Below, one piece after another: positions 5,033 through 12,730 of a DNA stretch of 14,220 nucleotides. A model generated the notes under the pieces. That model did no database searches, was not told the origin of the DNA, and saw only the letters and a program-made list of their open reading frames with translations. The stretch comes from Opitutia bacterium (GTDB taxonomy: Bacteria > Verrucomicrobiota > Verrucomicrobiae > Opitutales > UBA953): assembly GCA_947465345.1 (NCBI GenBank), contig CANHZL010000032.1, positions 1 through 14,220 on the forward strand, read 5' to 3'. Each line of letters begins with the position of its first letter. Position 1 is the first letter of the stretch. Made by a program: the position numbers and the translations under genes.

Positions 5033-7359
5033 ACGAACGTATGACCACCATCCGCTATAACGACGAGATCGTGCGGCGGTTCACCCTCGCCTCCGTCTTC
5101 TGGGGCGTCGCCGGCATCCTCTTCGGGGTTTTCATCGCGCTGCAACTGGCCTTCCCCGCGCTGAACTTCGGGATCCCTTACACGACGTTCGGCCGCCTGC
5201 GCCCCCTGCATACCAACGCGGCCATCTTCGCGTTCATCGGCAACATGATGTTCGCCGGCGTCTACTACTCCTCGCAGCGCCTTCTTAAGACGCGCCTCGC
5301 CTGCGAGTTCCTGAGCCACGTGCACTTCTGGGGCTGGCAGCTCATCATCCTGCTGGCCGCCATCACCCTGCCCCTCGGCCTGACGCGCGGCAAGGAGTAC
5401 GCCGAGCTCATCTGGCCGATCAACATCCTCGTCGCCATCATCTGGATCGTCTTCGGCATCGTCTTTTTCACGACGCTCGCCCGCCGTCGCGAACGCAGCC
5501 TCTACGTCGCCATCTGGTTCTACATCGGCACGATCATCACCGTCGCGCTGCTCTACGTGGTGAACCACCTGTCGCTGCCGACCAGCCTGCTGCATAGCTA
5601 CCCCGTCTTCAGCGGCGTGCAGGACGCGCTGGTGCAGTGGTGGTACGGACATAACGCCGTGGCCTTCTTCCTGACCACGCCGATCCTGGGCATCATGTAC
5701 TATTTCGTCCCCAAGGCCGTGGGGCGTCCGGTGTACAGCTATCGTCTCTCGATCATCCACTTCTGGTCGCTGATCTTCCTGTACATCTGGGCCGGCCCGC
5801 ACCACCTGCTCAACACCGCCCTGCCGAGCTGGCTCCAAGGCCTTGGCATGATCTTCTCGCTCATGCTCTGGGCGCCCTCCTGGGGCGGCATGCTCAACGG
5901 CCTGCTCACGCTGCGCGGCGCCTGGGACAAGCTGCGCACCGACCCTGTGGTCAAGTTCATGGCCGCCGCGGTGACCTTCTACGGCATGGCCACCTTCGAA
6001 GGCCCGCTGCTCTCGATCAAGGCCGTCAACGCGCTCGGCCACTATACCGACTGGATCATCGGGCACGTGCATATCGGCACCCTCGGCTGGAACGGCTTCA
6101 TGGCGGCGGGCATGTTCTACTGGCTCGTCCCTCGCCTCTGGGGCACGCAGCTTTTCAGCGTACGCCTAGCGGACCTCCACTTCTGGATCGGGATGATCGG
6201 CATCCTCTTCTATGTCGCTTCCATGTGGGTCGCCGGCATCGGCCAGGGGCTCTCGCTCAACGAGCTCACCGCCGACGGCTCGGCGACGGCCAACACGTTC
6301 ATCGAGACGCTGAAGAACATCATCCCGATGTATTACCTCCGCGCCCTCGGCGGCGGCCTCTACCTTGTCGGCTATCTGCTGATGGTCTACAACCTCGGCC
6401 GCACCATCCGGAGCGGCGTCGCCACGGATGGCACGCTGCAGGTGACCGAAGCGGGGCCGGCGGAGGCCCCCGCCAAGGCTTTCCCGGCCTTCTTCAACGC
6501 GCCGGTGCTCTTCAGCTTCGGCATCATCGCCACGGTGTGCCTATGGCTGCTGGGTAACGGCGGCTGGAGCACCGCCGGACTGGTCGGCGCCATCGTGCTC
6601 ACCCTCGCGACGATCGCGCACTTCGAACTCAACACCTACACCTGGCAGCGATGGCACGAGGAACTGCTGCATAACGCGTTTCCGTTCGCCGTACTCTCCC
6701 TCATCGCGGTCGCCATCGGCGGCGCCCTGCAGATCATCCCGACCGTCGCGCTCTACAAGGGCGACGGCGACGCGACGTTGCTCGAGCACCGCCTCCAGAA
6801 ACCTTATCGACCGCTGGAACTCGCTGGTCGCGACATCTACATCCGCGAGGGCTGCTACAACTGCCATTCGCAGATGATCCGCACTTTGAAGCCGGATATC
6901 CTCCGCTATGGCGCCGGCTTGGGGTACTCCCGCCTCGGCGAATCGATCTACGACCGCCCGTTCCAGTGGGGTTCGCGCCGTACCGGCCCGGACCTCGCCC
7001 GCGAAGGCCTGCTCCGCCCCGACCTCGCGTGGCATTACCGGCACCTCATCAATCCTCGCGAACTTGAGCCGGATTCCATCATGCCGGCGTATCCATGGCT
7101 CAAAGCCCACGCCGTCGACCGATCGCAGCTGTTCGGAAAGATCTCGGCCCTGCGCACCCTGGGCGTGCCCTACAAGCCCGAGGCCAGCACGCCCGGCGCC
7201 ATCCAGGCCGATTACGACATGCAGTCGAAGGAGATCAGCAAGGCCCTCGCCGATAAAGGCATCAAGGTCTCGAATGACGCCGAGGTCGTGGCGATGCTCG
7301 CCTACCTGAGCCGCCTTGGCTTGAACGTCGAGACCCTCAAGCCGGAGGAAGCCCGCTGA
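5029..7359 (+). CDS. ccoNO: Fused cbb3-type cytochrome c oxidase subunits I and II (CcoN-CcoO)
   Basis: This 776-residue polypeptide is the catalytic core of a proton-pumping, high-affinity terminal oxidase in the cytoplasmic membrane. Residues 1 to about 460 are CcoN, with twelve predicted helices. Metal ligands are clear: His61 and His348 (haem b), His346 (haem b3), and His208, His258 and His259 (CuB), with Tyr252 at the site of the cross-linked tyrosine. They sit in LHTNAAIF, WWYGHNAV, LYIWAGPHHLL and GHVHIG. A low-similarity stretch at 461-489 is followed by two extra helices (about 490-511 and 515-533). CcoO then begins with its anchor WHEELLHNAFPFAVL (about 542-573) and carries one c-type haem site, Cys609-x-x-Cys612-His613, with Met685 in IMPAYPWL as probable axial ligand. 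Fused CcoNO is known in some other lineages. There is no internal stop or frame change. The start overlaps ccoS by 4 bases; a second ATG at 5041 is possible. Confidence 0.96.
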   Translation: MNERMTTIRYNDEIVRRFTLASVFWGVAGILFGVFIALQLAFPALNFGIPYTTFGRLRPLHTNAAIFAFIGNMMFAGVYYSSQRLLKTRLACEFLSHVHFWGWQLIILLAAITLPLGLTRGKEYAELIWPINILVAIIWIVFGIVFFTTLARRRERSLYVAIWFYIGTIITVALLYVVNHLSLPTSLLHSYPVFSGVQDALVQWWYGHNAVAFFLTTPILGIMYYFVPKAVGRPVYSYRLSIIHFWSLIFLYIWAGPHHLLNTALPSWLQGLGMIFSLMLWAPSWGGMLNGLLTLRGAWDKLRTDPVVKFMAAAVTFYGMATFEGPLLSIKAVNALGHYTDWIIGHVHIGTLGWNGFMAAGMFYWLVPRLWGTQLFSVRLADLHFWIGMIGILFYVASMWVAGIGQGLSLNELTADGSATANTFIETLKNIIPMYYLRALGGGLYLVGYLLMVYNLGRTIRSGVATDGTLQVTEAGPAEAPAKAFPAFFNAPVLFSFGIIATVCLWLLGNGGWSTAGLVGAIVLTLATIAHFELNTYTWQRWHEELLHNAFPFAVLSLIAVAIGGALQIIPTVALYKGDGDATLLEHRLQKPYRPLELAGRDIYIREGCYNCHSQMIRTLKPDILRYGAGLGYSRLGESIYDRPFQWGSRRTGPDLAREGLLRPDLAWHYRHLINPRELEPDSIMPAYPWLKAHAVDRSQLFGKISALRTLGVPYKPEASTPGAIQADYDMQSKEISKALADKGIKVSNDAEVVAMLAYLSRLGLNVETLKPEEAR

Positions 7360-7360
7360 T

Positions 7361-7531
7361 ATGTTCCGGCGTATCCTCTGGGATGACCTCCTGAGCGACC
7401 TGCAGACGGCCGGCCTGCTCCTGCTGGGCATCGCCCTCGTGCTGCTGCTCGCCCGCGTGCTGACCACGCCGAAGGACGAGGTCCGCCGGCTCTCCGAACT
7501 TCCGCTTAACGACGACTCACCACGACCATGA
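7361..7531 (+). CDS. ccoQ: CcoQ-like small subunit of cbb3 oxidase
   Basis: This is a 56-residue protein one base after the ccoNO stop, preceded by GGAGGAA about 12 bases before the ATG. The N-terminus MFRRILWDDLLSDLQTAG is followed by a single helix (GLLLLLGIALVLLLARVL, about 18-35) and a charged tail with TPKDEVRRLSELPLNDD. CcoQ/FixQ proteins are small, poorly conserved, one-helix proteins that stabilise the association of CcoP with the complex. Size, topology and location between ccoNO and ccoP support the call more than sequence identity does. The stop overlaps the ccoP start by 4 bases (ATGA). Confidence 0.75.
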   Translation: MFRRILWDDLLSDLQTAGLLLLGIALVLLLARVLTTPKDEVRRLSELPLNDDSPRP

Positions 7532-8121
7532 CCGACGACCAGGACCGCGACGACCAGCCCGTAATCATGCCGCATACCTATGACGGCATCCAGGAGTACG
7601 ATCAGAGCCTGCCAAACTGGTGGCTCTTTACCCTATTCGGCTCAATGGCCTTCGCCTTCCTCTACTGGATGGCCTGCTTCGTGACCGAGACGGCCGCCGA
7701 CGACCGCGTCACGCTCAACGCCGAACTCGACGCCCTTGAAGCCCGTCAGCTCGCCGCGGTGAAGAACCTCGACGACGCCACCCTCTGGAAGATGAGCCGC
7801 AACACCCAGACGGTCGCGGAAGGCCAGGCCGTGTACAACTCCCTCTGCTTCACCTGCCACGCGCCGAACCTGGCCGGAATCAAGGGATTGGGCTTCCGCC
7901 TCAACGACGACCTCTGGGTGCATGGCAACACGCCGACCGCCATCTTCAATAACATCAGCGAAGGCATCACCTTCGAAGGCAAGCCGACCGGGATGGCGGC
8001 GCAGAAAGTCCTCGGCACGGGCCGTATCGCCGCCGTCACAGCCTTCCTGCTCTCCGCGCAGAAGGAGGGCTCTATGAAAACGGCCCTGCGCAAGGACGAA
8101 CCCTCACAGCTTAACCCATGA
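7528..8121 (+). CDS. ccoP: Short mono-haem CcoP, cbb3 oxidase subunit III
   Basis: This 197-residue protein opens with the FixP N-terminal signature YDGIQEYDQSLPNWW (residues 18-32). One membrane helix follows (about 33-53), then a charged helical linker and a single cytochrome c domain. The only haem-binding motif is Cys107-Phe-Thr-Cys110-His111. Met156 in KPTGMAAQ is the likely axial ligand. Usual proteobacterial CcoP is about 300 residues with two c-type haems, so this version lacks one domain. There is no sign of a frameshift: the frame ends cleanly in a 4-base overlap with ccoG. It should pass electrons from a donor cytochrome c or a bc1/alternative complex III to CcoO. The call is firm; the reduced haem count is read directly from sequence. 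Confidence 0.92.
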   Translation: MTDDQDRDDQPVIMPHTYDGIQEYDQSLPNWWLFTLFGSMAFAFLYWMACFVTETAADDRVTLNAELDALEARQLAAVKNLDDATLWKMSRNTQTVAEGQAVYNSLCFTCHAPNLAGIKGLGFRLNDDLWVHGNTPTAIFNNISEGITFEGKPTGMAAQKVLGTGRIAAVTAFLLSAQKEGSMKTALRKDEPSQLNP

Positions 8122-9518
8122 GAAAAAAACCGACCCGCGAAAGCGTCACGACTATCGCACCCGACGGCGCGCGTCACTTCCTGCAGCCGGCCATCATCTT
8201 CGGCCCCTGGTGGAAGGCTCGGCGGGCCGTCGCATGGCTGCTCATCGCCTTCTTCGCGGCCCTGCCCTGGATCGAGATCGAAGGCTTCCCGGCCGTCTTC
8301 CTCGACATCGAGCATCGCCACTTCCACCTCTTCGGCACGATGCTGGGGTTGAGCGAAGTCTGGCTGCTCTTCTTCGTGATCACGGGATGGGGCTTCCTGA
8401 TCTTCGCGACGACCGCCCTGCTCGGACGTATCTGGTGCGGCTGGACCTGCCCGCAGACCGTCTACCTCGAACATGTCTTCCGCGTCGTCGACCGCCTCTT
8501 CGAGGGCGACCACGTCAACCGCGCCAAGATCGACGCCCAGCCGTGGAGCGAACCCTCCAAACTGCTCCGCCGCGGCGGACGGTTCGTCGCTTATCTCATC
8601 CTGTGCTGGGCCGTCGCGCACATCTTCCTGGCCTACTTCATCTCGATTCCCGGCCTCTATCCGATGATCACCGATGCGCCGCTCGCCCATCCGGCCGCCT
8701 TTGTGGCGATGGCCGTCGCGACTGGCGTGCTATTCTTCAACTTCTGGTGGTTCCGCGAGCAGCTCTGCCTGATCATCTGTCCGTACGGCCGCCTGCAGTC
8801 GGCGTTGATCGACGATGATTCGGTCATTGTGGGTTATGACGAGAAACGTGGCGAACCGCGCGGGAAGCCCGCCGGGGACATTTCCACCGGCGATTGCGTC
8901 GATTGCCGTCGCTGCGTCCACGTATGCCCCACGGGCATCGACATCCGCCAAGGCCTGCAGATGGAATGCATCGCCTGCACGGCCTGCATCGACGCCTGCG
9001 ACGACGTGATGACGAAGCTCAAGCGCCCCACCGGCCTCGTCCGCTACGCCTCCTTGCGCGAACTCGACGGAGGCCAGACGCGCCTCCTGCGTCCGCGCAC
9101 AGTCCTATATGCGGCCTTGCTGGTCCTCGGACTCGTCATCGCTACCGCCGCGGTGCTCCGCGTCCAACCCGCGGCGTTCAAATTGAGCCGCCCGCCCCAG
9201 ACCGAGCTCTACGCCTTGAGCGAAACCTCGGTGGCGAACGTGTTTCGCGCCAAGATCCAGAATAAGGATGAGGTTCCGCGTCGCTTCTTCATCTCCGCGC
9301 AATCGGCCGGCACCAAAGTCACGGTTCTGAACCAGTCCGCGGGCATGGTCATCGCTCCACTGACCGAGCTCACCCTGCCGCTAACGCTGCTGGTCGACCG
9401 CCAGGACTACCGCGGCGAATTCAACCTCATCCTTCGCCTGCGCAGCGAGGATGGCGCCATCTCGCTCCTTCAGAAAGCCCACTTCATCGGACCCGATCCA
9501 CGTACCCTGCAAAAATGA
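8118..9518 (+). CDS. ccoG: Cytochrome c oxidase accessory protein CcoG (FixG/RdxA), iron-sulfur membrane protein
   Basis: CcoG is a polytopic membrane protein with cytoplasmic iron-sulfur clusters; it has been described as a cupric reductase that supplies Cu(I) for cbb3 assembly. This 466-residue protein has membrane helices at about 37-53, 79-102, 156-178, 193-211 and 328-347. The conserved redox cysteine motifs WCGWTCPQTVYLEHVF (Cys107, Cys111) and LIICPYGRLQSAL (Cys221) are present. Two ferredoxin-type 4Fe-4S motifs follow: Cys260-x2-Cys263-x2-Cys266-x3-Cys270 and Cys284-x2-Cys287-x2-Cys290-x3-Cys294. The C-terminal 110 residues form the expected periplasmic immunoglobulin-like domain. Length and motif order are canonical. 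It overlaps ccoP and the next small gene by 4 bases each (ATGA). Confidence 0.96.
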   Translation: MRKKPTRESVTTIAPDGARHFLQPAIIFGPWWKARRAVAWLLIAFFAALPWIEIEGFPAVFLDIEHRHFHLFGTMLGLSEVWLLFFVITGWGFLIFATTALLGRIWCGWTCPQTVYLEHVFRVVDRLFEGDHVNRAKIDAQPWSEPSKLLRRGGRFVAYLILCWAVAHIFLAYFISIPGLYPMITDAPLAHPAAFVAMAVATGVLFFNFWWFREQLCLIICPYGRLQSALIDDDSVIVGYDEKRGEPRGKPAGDISTGDCVDCRRCVHVCPTGIDIRQGLQMECIACTACIDACDDVMTKLKRPTGLVRYASLRELDGGQTRLLRPRTVLYAALLVLGLVIATAAVLRVQPAAFKLSRPPQTELYALSETSVANVFRAKIQNKDEVPRRFFISAQSAGTKVTVLNQSAGMVIAPLTELTLPLTLLVDRQDYRGEFNLILRLRSEDGAISLLQKAHFIGPDPRTLQK

Positions 9519-9670
9519 ACCTCCTACGCCGCCATCCTTGGATCCCGCTCGCGCTGCTCTTCTTGAGCTTCGTGGCGGTGTGGGGTTGCTGGCTGCGACT
9601 CGCTCTCCGCCACGCCCCGGAATCCGTGGCGCCCGCCAACCCTCCGCCCGCCCATGCTCCCGCTCGTTGA
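9515..9670 (+). CDS. 51-residue single-helix protein, possibly a minimal CcoH/FixH
   Basis: The start overlaps the ccoG stop by 4 bases and the end overlaps the next gene by 17, so it fits the translational coupling of the operon. After a basic start (MNLLRRHPW) comes one membrane segment (about 9-31, IPLALLFLSFVAVWGCWLRLA) and a proline/alanine-rich tail (ESVAPANPPPAHAPAR). FixH/CcoH proteins occupy this position between ccoG and ccoI and also begin with an N-terminal helix preceded by a PW-type motif, but they normally have about 150 residues with a periplasmic domain absent here. I infer a reduced CcoH or an unrelated micro-protein replacing it. Part of the tail composition may simply reflect overlap with the next reading frame. 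Confidence 0.5.
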   Translation: MNLLRRHPWIPLALLFLSFVAVWGCWLRLALRHAPESVAPANPPPAHAPAR

Positions 9671-10328
9671 GACCGGCGCCGGCGCCTTCCTGGCGGGACT
9701 GGCCGTGTCGCCGCACTGCGGGGCCATGTGCGCCCCGCTGACGTGCGCCCTCGGACCATGGAAAGCCACCGCCGACCAGCGGCTCGGTTTCACGACCGCC
9801 TATCACCTGACCCGTACCTTCGCCTACGCCGCCTGCGGCGCGCTCGCCGGCTTCCTCGGAGCGAAGTTCGGCCGCTGGATGGCCTTGCCTCTCATGGATT
9901 ATCTTCCCTGGGCGATGGTGGTCTTCCTCGTCGCCCTGGCCTTCGGCCTTGATCGCGGCTTCCCCGCGCCGGCCTTCATCCGCCGACGCCATGCGCGCTG
10001 GATGCAAGGCGTCCAAGGCCGCGGTCCCACATTCGCCGGCGCCTGGCTGGGTGCGCTGAGCCCATTGCTCCCCTGCGGCCCCTTGCACGCCCTCTTCGGC
10101 CTGGCCCTGCTCAGCGGCCAGGCCCTCCGTGGCGCCGAAATCGGCTTCGGCTTCGCCCTCGGCACCATCCCGCTCCTCTGGGCAGCCCAGATGGGCTACC
10201 ATCGCCTGACGCTCAGGCTCGGCGAAGCCCGCAGCATCCGCCTGCGTCGCAGCATGGCGGGGATAGCGGCTTTGGCGCTGCTGACCAAACTCCTCTGGTT
10301 CCAGACACCTGGCAATGTCTGCCTCTGA
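9654..10328 (+). CDS. TauE/SafE / DsbD-like transmembrane protein, probable metal handling for cbb3 assembly
   Basis: This 224-residue membrane protein has about six helices. It matches the family annotated as sulfite exporter TauE/SafE or cytochrome c biogenesis transmembrane region (DsbD_2, PF13386). Diagnostic motifs are GLAVSPHCGAMCAPL (His21-Cys22-x3-Cys26) in the first helix and LGALSPLLPCGPLHALFGLAL (Pro-Cys141-Gly-Pro) in the middle, plus Tyr50-His51. Relatives frequently sit between ccoG/ccoH and ccoI in cbb3 operons. The paired intramembrane Cys and His suggest copper or thiol chemistry in oxidase maturation rather than sulfite export. It overlaps the previous small gene by 17 bases and ccoI by 14. 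The family call is good; the biochemical role is inferred from context. Confidence 0.8.
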   Translation: MLPLVETGAGAFLAGLAVSPHCGAMCAPLTCALGPWKATADQRLGFTTAYHLTRTFAYAACGALAGFLGAKFGRWMALPLMDYLPWAMVVFLVALAFGLDRGFPAPAFIRRRHARWMQGVQGRGPTFAGAWLGALSPLLPCGPLHALFGLALLSGQALRGAEIGFGFALGTIPLLWAAQMGYHRLTLRLGEARSIRLRRSMAGIAALALLTKLLWFQTPGNVCL

Positions 10329-12666
10329 AGCCAGCACCTGCCGCCACTGCGGCTCCGCGATCCTGAATCCGCTGGCACCAGCCGGCTTCTGTTGCGCGGG
10401 CTGCGAGCAGGTCCACACCCTGATCCTCAGTTGCGGACTCGAGCGCTACTACGAACTCCGCTCCGAAGCGATCGCCCCAGTCAACGAGACCATCCTCGGC
10501 TCGCATGACTTCGATTGGTTGCGTGAAGCTCAGCTGGCCGGCGAAGCCACCGGAAGACGGACGACCCGGGTCGCCCTGCGCGGACTCTCCTGCGTGGGCT
10601 GCGTCTGGCTGATCGAGAAGTTGCTGACCGAGACGCCCGGGGTCATCGCCGGACGCGTCAACGCGCATCGCGGCACGATCCGCCTCGAATGGCAGGCAGG
10701 CGCCGACCTGGCGGCGGCGGCGACGAAGCTCGCTGGCTTCGGCTACCTCATGGTGCCCGACGACGGGGAAGATCACCGCGAGGACGACGGCCTGACGACG
10801 CGTCTCGGCCTGTGCGCGGCGTTCGCCATGAACGCGATGCTCAACTCCGTGCCGGCTTACCTCGGCATGAAGCAGGACGAGCAGTTCGCCGAGCTCTTCC
10901 GCCTGCTCGCGGCATTCTTCGCGACCCTTTCGATGCTGGTCGGAGGCAGTTATTTCGCGACCCGAGCCTGGGCCTCGCTCCGGCGCGGCAAGCTACATAT
11001 GGACCTGCCGATCGCCTTGGGCCTGATCAGCGCCTACCTCGCCGCGTTCGTCGGCTGGGCGTTGAATCTGCCTAGCTTGGAATACTGGGACTTCGTCTGC
11101 CTCTTCACGTTCCTGATGCTGGTGGGCCGATGGACGCAGGAGCGGGCCATCGAGCAGAATCGTCGCCGCCTGCCGGCCAGTTCGCCCTCGCTCCGCCCCG
11201 TCGATCTCTATGAAGCGGCGGATAGCGCCACACCGCTCCGGCGCGTCCCGGTCGAGTCCCTCCAGCCTGGCCAGATCTTCGCCGTCCCAGGCGGACAAGT
11301 CGCCCCGGTCTGCGGTCGTCTGCTTCAGCAGGATGCCGAACTCAGCCTCGCCTGGATCAACGGCGAATCCGAACCCGTCGTGTATCCGGTCGGACGACTC
11401 GTGCCTTCCGGCGCGCTCAATATCGGGCGGACGCCGCTCCGCCTCGAAGCCACCGAGACCTGGGCCGAATCGATGCTGCGCAAGCTCACCGAGGCGGGCG
11501 GCGACGGGGCGTTCGTGCCCCGTCAGCTCGAACGCATCCTAGGCCTCTACCTCGGCATCGTCATCACGCTCGCCGCCTTAGCCTTCGGTCTCCGCGGTGG
11601 GTTGACCGGCGACTGGCCGCAGGCGCTGCAGGCGGCCATCTCGATTCTGATTGTCTCCTGTCCCTGCGCCATCGGCCTAGCCTTCCCGCTCGCGACCGAG
11701 CTCGCCGTCGGCACGCTCCGGCGCGCCGGCGTCTACCTGCGCGACCATCGCGTCTGGGAACGTGCCCTGCGTGTCCGGCAGGTCGTCTTCGACAAGACCG
11801 GCACGCTGACGCTCGAAAGCCCCCGACTGGGCAACCCCGAGCAACTGGCCGCGCTCCCAGAAGAAGCCCGCCGGGCACTCTTCGCGCTGGTGAAGACCAA
11901 TCTGCATCCCTTTGGCCGGAGCCTACGCGAGGCGCTAGCCCAGCACGAAGAACCTGCGACCGCCGCCGGCGCGCTGACTAACGTCCCTGGAGCGGGCGTG
12001 ATGCTGACGGACGTCCAAGGTGTCCGCTGGACCGTCGGTAAACCGGGCTGGCAGGGCAGCGCACCCGCACCGGCGGGGATGTCCGCCGCCGAATTCTGCC
12101 GCGATGGCACGCGTCTCGCGCTCTTCCTGTTCGCCGAACAATCCCGCGCCTATGCCAAGGAAGTCATCGATGGGCTGCGCGCAGATGGCGTCGCGATATT
12201 TATCCTCTCCGGCGACCAGTCCGAAAAAGTCACCACGCTCCTGCGCCAGCTCGGACTGCCTGCGAGCAGCGGACTCGGCGGACTCTCCCCTGAGCAGAAA
12301 GCCGATTGGATCCGCCGGCACGATGGGGCCACGACGCTCATGCTGGGCGACGGTGCCAACGACGCCCTCGCGTTTTCCGAAGCGACGTTGCGCGGTACGC
12401 CCGTCGTCGACCTCGGCCTCCTCGAACAGAAGGCGGATTTCTACCTGCTCGGGCGCGACCTGCGCGGGCTCGGCCGCCTCTTCGTCGTCGCCCGGCATCG
12501 CCGGCGCGTGCTGACCGAAGTCTTCTTGTTCACGGTCGTCTACAACCTCGTCGCGATCGGCCTTTCCGCTGCGGGCATCATGTCTCCGCTACTCGCGACC
12601 GTCATGATGCCCACCAGCGCGATCCTCACGCTCCTGCACGTCACCGTGCGGATGCGGAAAGCGTAA
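10315..12666 (+). CDS. ccoI: CcoI, P1B-type copper-transporting ATPase for cbb3 oxidase assembly
   Basis: CcoI exports Cu(I) across the membrane for incorporation at CuB. The 783-residue protein has an N-terminal cysteine cluster typical of CcoI/FixI (Cys9-x2-Cys12 and Cys26-Cys27-x2-Cys30), then one heavy-metal-associated domain with Cys93-x2-Cys96 (GLSCVGCVWL). Eight helices are expected; the transport motif Cys449-Pro450-Cys451 lies in SCPCAIGLAFPLATE. Catalytic motifs are Asp493 in DKTGTLT, His531-Pro532 in the nucleotide domain and GDGANDALAF at 678-687. The actuator loop reads NGES (349-352) rather than TGES, keeping the essential Glu but replacing Thr. Tyr743-Asn744 in the penultimate helix and MMPTS in the last are further likely metal-site residues. 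It is the last gene of the operon and is followed by a terminator. Confidence 0.96.
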   Translation: MSASEASTCRHCGSAILNPLAPAGFCCAGCEQVHTLILSCGLERYYELRSEAIAPVNETILGSHDFDWLREAQLAGEATGRRTTRVALRGLSCVGCVWLIEKLLTETPGVIAGRVNAHRGTIRLEWQAGADLAAAATKLAGFGYLMVPDDGEDHREDDGLTTRLGLCAAFAMNAMLNSVPAYLGMKQDEQFAELFRLLAAFFATLSMLVGGSYFATRAWASLRRGKLHMDLPIALGLISAYLAAFVGWALNLPSLEYWDFVCLFTFLMLVGRWTQERAIEQNRRRLPASSPSLRPVDLYEAADSATPLRRVPVESLQPGQIFAVPGGQVAPVCGRLLQQDAELSLAWINGESEPVVYPVGRLVPSGALNIGRTPLRLEATETWAESMLRKLTEAGGDGAFVPRQLERILGLYLGIVITLAALAFGLRGGLTGDWPQALQAAISILIVSCPCAIGLAFPLATELAVGTLRRAGVYLRDHRVWERALRVRQVVFDKTGTLTLESPRLGNPEQLAALPEEARRALFALVKTNLHPFGRSLREALAQHEEPATAAGALTNVPGAGVMLTDVQGVRWTVGKPGWQGSAPAPAGMSAAEFCRDGTRLALFLFAEQSRAYAKEVIDGLRADGVAIFILSGDQSEKVTTLLRQLGLPASSGLGGLSPEQKADWIRRHDGATTLMLGDGANDALAFSEATLRGTPVVDLGLLEQKADFYLLGRDLRGLGRLFVVARHRRRVLTEVFLFTVVYNLVAIGLSAAGIMSPLLATVMMPTSAILTLLHVTVRMRKA

Positions 12667-12679
12667 GCGAGCCGGGCAC

Positions 12680-12710
12680 AAAAAAGGCCCCGGGGTGAGC
12701 CGAGGCCTTG
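12680..12710 (-). terminator. Intrinsic terminator for pnp, weakly bidirectional
   Basis: A stem pairs 12684-12693 with 12700-12709, with one mismatch in ten and a 6-base loop. Read on the minus strand the hairpin is followed directly by six T residues (complement of 12680-12685), the classic pattern for ending pnp transcription. On the plus strand the hairpin is followed by an interrupted T-rich run (TTGTCTGTTCGTT), so it may also help stop the oxidase transcript. Confidence 0.8.
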
Positions 12711-12730
12711 TCTGTTCGTTCAACCGAGGC

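Noticed and set aside
4963..6072. Minus-strand 369-residue open frame opposite ccoNO
   Set aside because: Its composition, extremely rich in Asp, Glu, Gly, Arg and Val, is typical of the antisense of GC-rich coding DNA, and the opposite strand encodes conserved oxidase ligands.
7746..8690. Minus-strand 314-residue open frame opposite ccoP and ccoG
   Set aside because: It is antisense to two firmly identified genes and has no recognisable domain.
9654..10328. True sulfite exporter
   Set aside because: The family label is generic; operon position and intramembrane Cys/His motifs favour metal or thiol handling for oxidase assembly.
9381..10418. Minus-strand 345-residue open frame opposite the end of ccoG, the small gene and the TauE/SafE-like gene
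   Set aside because: It is a shadow of GC-rich coding sequence with low-complexity Glu/Ala/Gly/Arg composition and no motif.
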